From contig NZ_CP168034.1 in assembly GCF_041530365.1 (NCBI RefSeq), positions 682,001-746,000 of the forward strand: a DNA stretch of 64,000 nt. The letters are read 5' to 3'. A model generated the notes under the pieces. It saw nothing but the letters and a program-made list of their open reading frames with translations, was not told where the DNA came from and made no database searches. Below are positions 1 to 6,999 of this stretch, one piece after another. The stretch is from Capnocytophaga sp. ARDL2 (GTDB lineage: Bacteria > Bacteroidota > Bacteroidia > Flavobacteriales > Flavobacteriaceae). A program made the translations under genes and the position numbers. Position 1 is the first letter of the stretch, and the number at the start of each line of letters is the position of its first letter.

Positions 1-161
1 ACCACATATTGATTAGACTTTGGTAACGATTGCAAATCTTGCATGGTTTTGGGTTGAAATTTGCCACCCCAAATTTGTTCTACCGTAATTTCATTTTGCG
101 AAAAACCTATCGCACTGCCCAGTAATAAAACAAATAATGTAAATATTGATTGTATGTTCAT
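1..161 (-). CDS. DPP IV-like S9 peptidase, N-terminal fragment
   Basis: Reading from the ATG at 161 gives 53 residues before the window ends. A signal peptide (MNIQSIFTLFVLLLGSAIGFSQ) is followed by ITVEQIWGGKFQPKTMQDL. The signal peptide points to export across the inner membrane. The 'EqIWGGkF...L' segment resembles the mature N-terminus of Bacteroidota dipeptidyl peptidase IV / prolyl oligopeptidase family S9B enzymes, which remove N-terminal dipeptides in the periplasm. The catalytic domain lies outside the window, so the assignment rests on a short similarity and is tentative. Confidence 0.6.
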   Translation of the reverse strand, partial: MNIQSIFTLFVLLLGSAIGFSQNEITVEQIWGGKFQPKTMQDLQSLPKSNQYV

Positions 162-191
162 TTTGTAGGTGTTTTAAAATATTATTTCACA

Positions 192-199
192 CAAAAATA
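192..199 (-). promoter_or_regulatory. -7 element for the DPP IV-like gene
   Basis: The minus strand reads TATTTTTG, an exact TAnnTTTG match, 30 bases upstream of the ATG at 161. No clear TTG is seen at the expected -33 distance. Confidence 0.45.
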
Positions 200-370
200 C
201 GTTTAGCATATAAAAACGTACTAATGATTGGACGGCTAAATTACATAAATTTATTACGTATAACAAATTTTGGGTAAAACGAACTATGGTAAAAAAGGAT
301 AAATAACTAAGATTGAATGCCGTTTTTTACAAAAAAAGAAAAAAACTATTGTGTTGTAAAATAAAATGTT

Positions 371-395
371 TAATTTTGCAGTCCCTTAATTGGGA
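371..395 (+). promoter_or_regulatory. rplM promoter -7 element and short leader hairpin
   Basis: TAATTTTG at 371-378 matches the Bacteroidota -7 consensus. Transcription would begin close to the small inverted repeat TCCC (382-385) / GGGA (392-395), so the mRNA would carry a hairpin at its 5' end ahead of the rplM start at 429. L13 operons are autoregulated in other bacteria, but this hairpin is too short to assign a function. Confidence 0.5.
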
Positions 396-428
396 AAGGA
401 ATGTTTAATTAATAAAAAGTAATTTATT

Positions 429-884
429 GTGGAAAGTTTAAGCTACAAGACTATTTCGGCAAACAAAGCTACAGCTCAAAAAGAATGGGTTGTTGTAGAT
501 GCTGAGGGGCACAACTTGGGACGCTTGGCTTCTAAAGTAGCAAACCTACTTAGAGGAAAGTACAAACCAAGCTTTACGCCTCATGTGGACTGTGGAGATA
601 ATGTAATCGTTATCAACGCAGAAAAAATCAACCTTACAGGAAACAAGTTGAACGACAAAGTATATGTTCGTCACACAGGTTATCCAGGAGGACAGAGAGA
701 ATTGACAGCTAAAGTAATGCAAGAGAAAAATCCAGCATTATTGATCGAGAAAGCTGTAAAAGGAATGTTGCCTAAAAACAAATTAGGAGCACAATTATTC
801 CGTAATTTAAATGTTTATGTAGGTGGAGAGCACAAACACGAAGCTCAACAACCTAAAACCGTTAACTTAAACGAATTGAAGTAA
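429..884 (+). CDS. rplM: 50S ribosomal protein L13 (uL13)
   Basis: This is a 151-residue protein of normal length for L13, an early-assembling protein of the large ribosomal subunit. Recognisable L13 segments include [20 protein letters not shown] near residue 18 and HTGYPGG near residue 82. The start is GTG at 429; no ATG lies at a suitable position and the N-terminus [15 protein letters not shown] agrees with flavobacterial L13. The stop codon overlaps the rpsI start by one base (TAATG), the usual L13-S9 operon with translational coupling. Expression probably starts at the -7 element at 371. Confidence 0.97.
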   Translation: MESLSYKTISANKATAQKEWVVVDAEGHNLGRLASKVANLLRGKYKPSFTPHVDCGDNVIVINAEKINLTGNKLNDKVYVRHTGYPGGQRELTAKVMQEKNPALLIEKAVKGMLPKNKLGAQLFRNLNVYVGGEHKHEAQQPKTVNLNELK

Positions 885-1270
885 TGGCAGTTATTCACAA
901 AATCGGTAGAAGAAAAACCGCAGTAGCTCGTGTATATGTTTCTCAAGGAAGTGGAAACATCACGGTGAACAAAAAAGATTTCACAACTTATTTCCCAACT
1001 GCAACTTTACAATACAAAGTTACTCAGCCTTTGGTAATGACTGAAAACGCTGACAAATACGATGTAAAAGTAAATGTATATGGTGGAGGAACTACAGGAC
1101 AAGCAGAGGCAGTGCGTATGGCAATTGCAAGAGCTATGTGCGAAGTAGATGTAGAAAACAGAGCAATCTTGAAACCAGAAGGATTATTGACTCGTGACCC
1201 TCGTATGGTAGAGCGTAAGAAATTTGGTCAGAAGAAAGCTCGTAAGAGATTCCAATTCTCTAAACGTTAA
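884..1270 (+). CDS. rpsI: 30S ribosomal protein S9 (uS9)
   Basis: This 128-residue protein has the S9 pattern: [13 protein letters not shown] at the N-terminus, [18 protein letters not shown] in the middle and a basic tail ending [12 protein letters not shown]. In the ribosome the S9 tail reaches the P-site tRNA. The ATG overlaps the rplM stop by one base, so the two proteins are made from one coupled message. The next gene, rpsB, is separated by a 146-base structured spacer. Confidence 0.97.
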   Translation: MAVIHKIGRRKTAVARVYVSQGSGNITVNKKDFTTYFPTATLQYKVTQPLVMTENADKYDVKVNVYGGGTTGQAEAVRMAIARAMCEVDVENRAILKPEGLLTRDPRMVERKKFGQKKARKRFQFSKR

Positions 1271-1310
1271 TATTTTATATTATTATTTAAAAGAATCTAA
1301 GTTTTTGTTG

Positions 1311-1416
1311 TCGCTTGCCGAGGCAAGAGGTAGTTTAGCATCTAAATGGTACGGACCGAATGTTTCCTCGCTACCTTACCATTGCTAATTTCAACAGAAC
1401 GTAAACTATTACTAAA
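1311..1416 (+). promoter_or_regulatory. Structured 5' leader of rpsB
   Basis: The spacer holds several pairings. 1314-1318/1323-1327 is a hairpin with a CGAG loop. 1345-1351 (AATGGTA) pairs with 1377-1383 (TACCATT), extended by 1335-1339/1384-1388. 1330-1337 (GTAGTTTA) pairs with 1402-1409 (TAAACTAT), which lies directly before the rpsB ATG. 1328-1333 (AGGTAG) can instead pair with 1371-1376 (CTACCT), which excludes the long-range pairing at 1330-1337. S2-Ts operons are autoregulated by S2 in Escherichia coli; a comparable ribosomal-protein leader is inferred here, not shown. Confidence 0.5.
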
Positions 1417-2148
1417 ATGGCAAACAAAGTAGAAGTTAAAGAATTACTAGAAGCAGGTGTTCACTTTGGACACATGACTAGAAAATGGAACCCAAACATG
1501 GCTCCTTACATTTATATGGAGCGTAACGGTATTCATATCATCAATTTATACAAAACAGCAGCTAAAATCGAAGAAGCTAACGAAGCTTTGAAAAAAATCG
1601 CTGCATCTGGTCGTAGAGTATTATTCGTTGCGACTAAAAAACAAGCAAAAGATATCGTAGCTGAAAAAGCAAAAGCAGCTAATATGCCATATATCACTGA
1701 GCGTTGGCCAGGTGGTATGCTTACTAACTTCGTTACTATTCGTAAAGCAGTTAAAAAAATGGCTTCAATCGACCGTATGAAAAAAGACGGAACTTTCAAT
1801 ACTCTTTCTAAAAAAGAGCGTTTACAGGTTGACCGTTTGCGTGCAAAATTAGAGAAAAACTTAGGTTCTATCGCTGATATGACACGCTTACCAGCTGCAT
1901 TGTTTGTAGTAGATATCAAAGCTGAACACATCGCAGTAAAAGAAGCAAAAAAATTAAACATTCCAGTATTTGCTATGGTAGATACAAACTCAGACCCTCG
2001 TTTGGTTGACTATGTAATCCCAGCAAATGACGATGCTTCTAAATCTATCGAAAAAGTATTGTCTTTGGTTTCTAACGCAATTATCGAAGGAAACTCTGAA
2101 AGAAAATCAGAGAAAGAAGAAGTTGCTAAAAGTGAAGCTCAAGGATAA
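1417..2148 (+). CDS. rpsB: 30S ribosomal protein S2 (uS2)
   Basis: This 243-residue protein is a clear S2: VKELLEAGVHFGHMTRKWNP at the N-terminus, VLFVATKKQAKDIV near residue 68, ERWPGGMLTNF near 94 and PVFAMVDTNSDP near 185. S2 binds late to the small subunit near S1 and is needed for translation initiation. The C-terminus is charged and low in complexity (ERKSEKEEVAKSEAQG). It is followed by an intrinsic terminator and a separate -7 element before tsf, so rpsB and tsf may be only partly co-transcribed. Confidence 0.97.
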   Translation: MANKVEVKELLEAGVHFGHMTRKWNPNMAPYIYMERNGIHIINLYKTAAKIEEANEALKKIAASGRRVLFVATKKQAKDIVAEKAKAANMPYITERWPGGMLTNFVTIRKAVKKMASIDRMKKDGTFNTLSKKERLQVDRLRAKLEKNLGSIADMTRLPAALFVVDIKAEHIAVKEAKKLNIPVFAMVDTNSDPRLVDYVIPANDDASKSIEKVLSLVSNAIIEGNSERKSEKEEVAKSEAQG

Positions 2149-2164
2149 TCCTAAATAGCATCTT

Positions 2165-2218
2165 AAAGTCGTTATGCTGATGGAATCTTTTTCGATACTA
2201 TCTCGTAACGACTTTTTT
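2165..2218 (+). terminator. Intrinsic terminator after rpsB
   Basis: AAAGTCGTTA at 2165-2174 pairs with TAACGACTTT at 2206-2215, and the second arm runs into a six-T tract. The loop is long (about 31 bases), so it may act as an attenuator between rpsB and tsf. Confidence 0.65.
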
Positions 2219-2225
2219 ATTTTTG
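2218..2225 (+). promoter_or_regulatory. -7 element for tsf
   Basis: TATTTTTG is an exact TAnnTTTG match and starts in the T tract of the preceding terminator. It lies 40 bases upstream of the tsf ATG. No clear -33 TTG is visible. Confidence 0.45.
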
Positions 2226-2265
2226 AACATAAAAACAATTTAATAACTCATAAAAAATTATAGAT

Positions 2266-3222
2266 ATGGCAAATATTTCTGCTGCAGATGTAAATAAATT
2301 GAGACAAGCTACAGGTGCCGGAATGATGGACTGTAAAAAAGCACTTGTTGAGGCTGAAGGAGATTTCGATAAAGCAATCGAAGTACTTCGTAAAAAAGGA
2401 CAAAAAGTAGCTGCAAACCGTTCAGACCGTGAGTCTTCAGAAGGTGCTGCTGTTGCTTTCTTGAACGCTGATAACACAAAAGGTGCAGTAATCACTTTGA
2501 ACTGTGAAACTGACTTCGTAGGTAAAAACGAAGGTTTCGTAGCGTTGGCTAAAGAATTGGCTGAAAAAGCAATTAACTACAATACTAAAGAAGAATTCTT
2601 GGCTTCTCCATACGATGCTACACAAACAGTTGCTGAAAAATTGATTGAACAAACAGGTGTAATCGGTGAGAAAATCGAAATCGGTGGATTTGAAATCTTA
2701 GAAGGGTCTTTCGTTGGTGCATATGTACACGGAAACAAAATCGCTGCTTTGACTGCACTTTCTGAAAAGAACGAAGCATTGGCAAAAGACATCTCTATGC
2801 AAGTAGCTTCTATGGGAGCAGATACTTTGTCTTACAAAGATTTCGACCCTGCATTCATCGCTTCTGAAACAGATGCTCGTATCGCAGTAATCGAAAAAGA
2901 AAACGAAGAGTTGGCTCGTTTAGGAAAAACATTGAAAAATGTACCTAAATACATCTCTATGGCTCAATTGACTCCAGAGGTATTGGCTCAAGCAGAAGAA
3001 GATGCAAAAGCTGAATTGAAAGCTGAAGGAAAACCAGAGCAAATTTGGGATAAAATCTTACCAGGTAAATTGCAAAGATTTATCTCTGACAACACTACTC
3101 TAGACCAGGAGAAATGTTTGTTAGACCAAAATTTCATCAAAGACGATGCTAAAAAAGTTGGAGATTATGTAAAAGGTTTCGGATGTGAAATCACAGGTTT
3201 CAAACGCGTAACTTTAGGATAA
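2266..3222 (+). CDS. tsf: Translation elongation factor Ts
   Basis: EF-Ts (318 residues) is the guanine-nucleotide exchange factor that recycles EF-Tu-GDP in the cytoplasm. The N-terminal UBA-like domain includes VNKLRQATGAGMMDCKKAL (residues 9-27), and the core has the TDFV motif (NCETDFVGKNEGF, near residue 80) used for EF-Tu contact. The length is normal for Bacteroidota, which carry the full dimerisation core. The gene order rpsB-tsf is conserved across bacteria. The gene ends in its own strong terminator. Confidence 0.97.
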   Translation: MANISAADVNKLRQATGAGMMDCKKALVEAEGDFDKAIEVLRKKGQKVAANRSDRESSEGAAVAFLNADNTKGAVITLNCETDFVGKNEGFVALAKELAEKAINYNTKEEFLASPYDATQTVAEKLIEQTGVIGEKIEIGGFEILEGSFVGAYVHGNKIAALTALSEKNEALAKDISMQVASMGADTLSYKDFDPAFIASETDARIAVIEKENEELARLGKTLKNVPKYISMAQLTPEVLAQAEEDAKAELKAEGKPEQIWDKILPGKLQRFISDNTTLDQEKCLLDQNFIKDDAKKVGDYVKGFGCEITGFKRVTLG

Positions 3223-3240
3223 TCAGTCTGATAATTGTTC

Positions 3241-3270
3241 AAAACCTCGAATGTTCTATTCGAGGTTTTT
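3241..3270 (+). terminator. Intrinsic terminator after tsf
   Basis: A perfect stem, AAAACCTCGAAT (3241-3252) with its complement from 3258, has a five-base loop and ends in five T. Confidence 0.9.
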
Positions 3271-3317
3271 ATATTGTAAAAAATGACAAATACCACACAG
3301 ACTACATGATTTTATCG

Positions 3318-3325
3318 TATATTTG
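3318..3325 (+). promoter_or_regulatory. -7 element for gpsA
   Basis: TATATTTG matches TAnnTTTG exactly, 22 bases upstream of the gpsA ATG and downstream of the tsf terminator. It probably drives gpsA and the two tightly spaced genes behind it. Confidence 0.65.
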
Positions 3326-3347
3326 TATATTAATCGAATAAAAACTC

Positions 3348-4340
3348 ATGGAACAAGCAAAATTTGCGGTAATAGGAGGTGGTAGCTGGGCAACAGCTAT
3401 CGTTAAAATATTATGCCACAACTTAGATAAAGTGTCTTGGTATATGCGCAATGAAGCGGCTATTGAGCATATCATTGAAAACAAACACAATCCCAATTAT
3501 TTGAGTTCTGTAGAATTCAATACTGATAAATTAGCACTTACTTCCGATATAAACGAGGCAATTTCACAAGCTGATTATGTGATTTTTGCCATTCCTTCTG
3601 CTTTTTTAGGAAAAGAATTAGAAAAATTGACCGTTAGTCTCGACGGAAAAACGATTATTTCTGCCATAAAAGGAATCATTCCAGAAACTGGTCTCATTGT
3701 AGGGCAACATTTTATGCAAACCTACAATATTCCCATAGAAAACATTGCGGTTATTGCAGGGCCATGTCACGCAGAAGAAGTGGCTTTGGAAAGATTGTCG
3801 TATCTTACAATTGCTTCGGGCGATAAAGCCACAAGCGAAGTCATCGCCTCTTGTTTGAGAGGGCATTATATCAAAACCAAAATCTCTACAGATATCATCG
3901 GTATAGAGTACGCCTCTATGTTGAAAAACATTTATGCCATTGCCGCAGGAATTGCTCACGGATTGGGATATGGCGATAATTTTCAAGCCATTTTGATGAG
4001 CAACGCCGTAAGAGAAATGAACCGTTTTGTGAAAAAAGTACATAAAACCAAACGAAATATTAATCATTCAGCCTATTTGGGCGATTTGTTGGTTACAGGC
4101 TATTCACTGTTTTCTCGCAATCGCATGTTTGGAAATATGATAGGAAAAGGCTATACGGTAAAATCGGCTCAAATGGAAATGAACATGATAGCAGAAGGGT
4201 ATTATGCAGCAAAGAGTGCATTCGTCATCAACGAAAAACATCAAGCCAAAACACCAATTATCGATGCGGTGTACGAAATATTGTACAAAGGTACCCATGC
4301 AAAAGCTACATTTAAAAAATTAATAGAAAAATTAGATTAA
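3348..4340 (+). CDS. gpsA: Glycerol-3-phosphate dehydrogenase [NAD(P)+]
   Basis: This 330-residue enzyme reduces dihydroxyacetone phosphate to sn-glycerol 3-phosphate, the backbone precursor of phospholipids. The Rossmann nucleotide-binding loop is IGGGSWATA at residues 9-17. The NAD-dependent GPDH core is visible as VIFAIPSAFL, AVIAGPCHAEEV and EYASMLKNIYAIAAGIAHGLGYGDN, which contains the catalytic lysine region. Length is standard. The next gene begins 2 bases after the stop, so a short operon with the TerC-like gene is likely, although the two functions are not obviously linked. Confidence 0.95.
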   Translation: MEQAKFAVIGGGSWATAIVKILCHNLDKVSWYMRNEAAIEHIIENKHNPNYLSSVEFNTDKLALTSDINEAISQADYVIFAIPSAFLGKELEKLTVSLDGKTIISAIKGIIPETGLIVGQHFMQTYNIPIENIAVIAGPCHAEEVALERLSYLTIASGDKATSEVIASCLRGHYIKTKISTDIIGIEYASMLKNIYAIAAGIAHGLGYGDNFQAILMSNAVREMNRFVKKVHKTKRNINHSAYLGDLLVTGYSLFSRNRMFGNMIGKGYTVKSAQMEMNMIAEGYYAAKSAFVINEKHQAKTPIIDAVYEILYKGTHAKATFKKLIEKLD

Positions 4341-4342
4341 AA

Positions 4343-5380
4343 ATGAATCAAATTCCCGACGATCATATCATCAATCATCCGTGGCTTATTGCAGGATTTG
4401 CCGTTACGGTTTTGTTTATGCTCTTGTTAGATTTAGGCGTTTTCAACAAGAAAAGTCATACTATTTCCAACAAAGAAGCACTCAATTGGACAATACTTTG
4501 GATAGCATTGTCTATGATTTTTAGTGGTGTAGTGTGGTGGGTACTCGACAAACCTTATGGCATTACTGACAATTTTTCAAAATACCAAGCCGCCTATTGG
4601 ATAGAAAAAGCACTTTCGGTGGACAATTTATTTGTCTTTGTATTGGTGTTTAAATTTTTCAAAATACCCAAAGAATATCAGCACAAAGTATTGTTTTGGG
4701 GGATTTTAGGAGCTTTGATATTTCGTGCCGTATTCATTTTTGCAGGAGTCGAACTCATCAAACACACATTTGTAACGCTTCCGTTTTTGGGTGTAGATGC
4801 CTTGGGCAACCCTCGAGAGTTGAACATTATATTGTTTATTTTCGGTTTGTTTTTGTTATTTGCAGGTTTTAAATCGGCAAAATCAGACGAACCCGATACC
4901 GAAGATGCCAATTTGTCGAAAAGTTTTGGTGTGCGATTGGTACATAAATTCTTCAAAGTAAGCAAGGGTTTTGACAAAGACAACTTTTTTATTGTAGAAA
5001 ACGGAGTGAAAATGGCAACTCCTTTATTTCTTGCATTGGCCGTTATAGAAATTACCGATTTGGTATTTGCCGTAGATAGTATTCCAGCCATTTTTGCCAT
5101 TGCACCCGATGACCCATTTATTCTTTACACATCCAATATTTTTGCAATATTAGGATTGCGTTCGATGTATTTTCTATTGGCAAATTCTATGGATTTGTTC
5201 TCCAAATTGCATTACGGATTGGCAGTGATTTTGTCATTTATCGGAGTAAAAATGATTATCATGCCTTTTTACCATTTCGAGCCTACACATTCCTTACTCA
5301 TTATCGGAGGCGTACTCACTTTGACGATACTTTGGTCATTGTTGGTTCGAAAAAAAAATATAAAAATTAAGACATCATAA
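4343..5380 (+). CDS. TerC/Alx family integral membrane protein
   Basis: The protein has 345 residues and about nine hydrophobic segments. TerC-family signatures are YWIEKALSVDNLFVFVLVF (near residue 84) and EITDLVFAVDSIPAIFAI (near 235), with acidic residues inside membrane helices. Family members such as Alx and TerC are linked to manganese export or metal homeostasis and some to tellurite resistance; the substrate here is inferred. It begins 2 bases after gpsA and ends 1 base before the CoA-transferase, so all three are probably co-transcribed. No regulatory riboswitch is visible upstream. Confidence 0.9.
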   Translation: MNQIPDDHIINHPWLIAGFAVTVLFMLLLDLGVFNKKSHTISNKEALNWTILWIALSMIFSGVVWWVLDKPYGITDNFSKYQAAYWIEKALSVDNLFVFVLVFKFFKIPKEYQHKVLFWGILGALIFRAVFIFAGVELIKHTFVTLPFLGVDALGNPRELNIILFIFGLFLLFAGFKSAKSDEPDTEDANLSKSFGVRLVHKFFKVSKGFDKDNFFIVENGVKMATPLFLALAVIEITDLVFAVDSIPAIFAIAPDDPFILYTSNIFAILGLRSMYFLLANSMDLFSKLHYGLAVILSFIGVKMIIMPFYHFEPTHSLLIIGGVLTLTILWSLLVRKKNIKIKTS

Positions 5381-5381
5381 T

Positions 5382-6671
5382 ATGAATTTTCAACCAAAAT
5401 ATGTAAGTGTAGAAGAGGCAGTTTCGATTGTGCAAAGCGGCAATCGAGTGTTTTCTCACGGTAGTGCTTGTACTCCCACGGTATTATTAGACGAATTGGC
5501 AAGACAAGCCCACAGACTAAAAAATGTAGAAATCGTTTCAATCACCCAACAAGGGAATGTAGAAATTGCAAAACCAGTCTACAAAGATTCATTTTTTATC
5601 AATTCGCTCTTTGTTTCTACTCCAGTCAGAGAAGCTGTGGCAAGCGAACGAGGAGATTATGTGCCTATTTTTTTGAGTGAAATCCCTATTTTGTTCAAAA
5701 ATAATATATTAGAACTCGATGTAGCGATGGTTACGGTTTCGCCACCAGACAAACACGGCTATTGTACTTTGGGAACATCGATTGATATTGCTCGTGCAGC
5801 TGTAGATTCTGCCAAAAAAGTAATCGCAGTAGTCAATCCTAAAATGCCCAAAACTCATGGAGACGGTATGATTCATATCAGCCGTATAGACAAGATGGTG
5901 TGGTATGAGCAGGATTTATATACGGTAAATTATGCCGAAAAAGTAACCGACATCGAACTACAAATCGGTAAAAATGTAGCAGAACTCATCGATGACCGTG
6001 CAACATTACAAATGGGAATTGGAACCATTCCAGATTCAGTTTTAAAATGTTTGCACAATCACAAAGATTTAGGGATTCATACCGAAATGTTGAGCGATGG
6101 AGTGATTGACTTGATATTAAACGATGTGATTACCAACAAACACAAAGGTTATCATGTCAATCGTTCGGTAACGGGGTTCTGTTTTGGAACGCGTAGATTG
6201 TATGACTTTGTAAACGAAAATCCATCATTGTCATTTTTGGATATACAGACGGTAAACAACCCGATGAATATCATGAAAAACAAAAAAATGACGGCGATAA
6301 ACTCTGCGATAGAGATAGATATTACAGGTCAAGTATGTGCAGATTCTATAGGTAGTGTCCAATATTCAGGAATTGGAGGACAAATGGATTTTATGAGAGG
6401 AGCGGCATTGAGCGAAGATGGAAAACCTATTATTGCTTTGACTTCTAGAACCAAAAAAGGCGTACCTCGTATTGTGCCGTTTTTGAAAGAGGGAGCAGGA
6501 GTAGTTACCACTCGCGGACACATGCATTATGTAGTTACTGAATACGGTGTAGCTTATTTGTATGGAAAAAATTTGCGCCAAAGAGCTAAAGAATTAATCA
6601 ATATCGCCCACCCCGACGATAGAGAAGAGTTGGAAAGACAGGCATTCGAGCGATTTAAAACATCATTGTAA
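5382..6671 (+). CDS. Acetyl-CoA hydrolase/transferase family protein
   Basis: This 429-residue protein belongs to the family containing 4-hydroxybutyrate CoA-transferase and acetate or succinyl-CoA transferases. Visible features are GIGTIPDSVLKCL, the probable catalytic glutamate in IHTEMLSDG (Glu 235), and the conserved GIGGQMDFMRGA loop near residue 325 that binds CoA. It moves CoA between short-chain acyl groups in the cytoplasm; the actual acyl donor and acceptor cannot be told from sequence. It is the last gene of the gpsA run and is followed by a strong terminator. Confidence 0.9.
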   Translation: MNFQPKYVSVEEAVSIVQSGNRVFSHGSACTPTVLLDELARQAHRLKNVEIVSITQQGNVEIAKPVYKDSFFINSLFVSTPVREAVASERGDYVPIFLSEIPILFKNNILELDVAMVTVSPPDKHGYCTLGTSIDIARAAVDSAKKVIAVVNPKMPKTHGDGMIHISRIDKMVWYEQDLYTVNYAEKVTDIELQIGKNVAELIDDRATLQMGIGTIPDSVLKCLHNHKDLGIHTEMLSDGVIDLILNDVITNKHKGYHVNRSVTGFCFGTRRLYDFVNENPSLSFLDIQTVNNPMNIMKNKKMTAINSAIEIDITGQVCADSIGSVQYSGIGGQMDFMRGAALSEDGKPIIALTSRTKKGVPRIVPFLKEGAGVVTTRGHMHYVVTEYGVAYLYGKNLRQRAKELINIAHPDDREELERQAFERFKTSL

Positions 6672-6679
6672 TAAAAAGA

Positions 6680-6714
6680 AAAGAGACTGTCAGCAACTGG
6701 CAGTCTCTTTTTTT
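6680..6714 (+). terminator. Intrinsic terminator after the CoA-transferase gene
   Basis: AAAGAGACTG (6680-6689) pairs perfectly with CAGTCTCTTT (6701-6710), then a run of T. Confidence 0.9.
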
Positions 6715-6999
6715 TATGTTGCAAGGTGAGTTTTTAATAAATGATTAACAAAAAAGTGATGTTTTTTGGGTAAAAAAAAGAAATTAAAATTTAACAAAAA
6801 AATGTATATTGTAAAAAATTAACAATGTAATTTAGTAAACAGATAATTTAATATAAAAAATATAAACATAAATAACAATAAATGGCTAAATATTTTTTGT
6901 TATTGATAAAAAAATAAAAAATTGATTTTAATAAAATATTTTGAAGTTAAAAAATACTTTAATAGATTTACAACCAATTAATTTTTAAAAGTAAAAGAC
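6715..6999 (+). other. AT-rich non-coding spacer before the secreted protein gene
   Basis: The 285 bases are almost entirely A and T with long A runs. No open frame, RNA structure or exact TAnnTTTG element was recognised; the nearest is an off-consensus TATTTTTTG near 6894. Such AT-rich upstream regions often accompany genes for surface proteins, but the function here is unknown. Confidence 0.5.

Noticed and set aside
1533-1961. 142-codon frame on the minus strand inside rpsB
   Set aside because: It is a shadow of a highly expressed ribosomal gene with strong codon bias.
4343-5380. Tellurite resistance determinant
   Set aside because: TerC-family membership alone does not imply it; no other ter genes are nearby.
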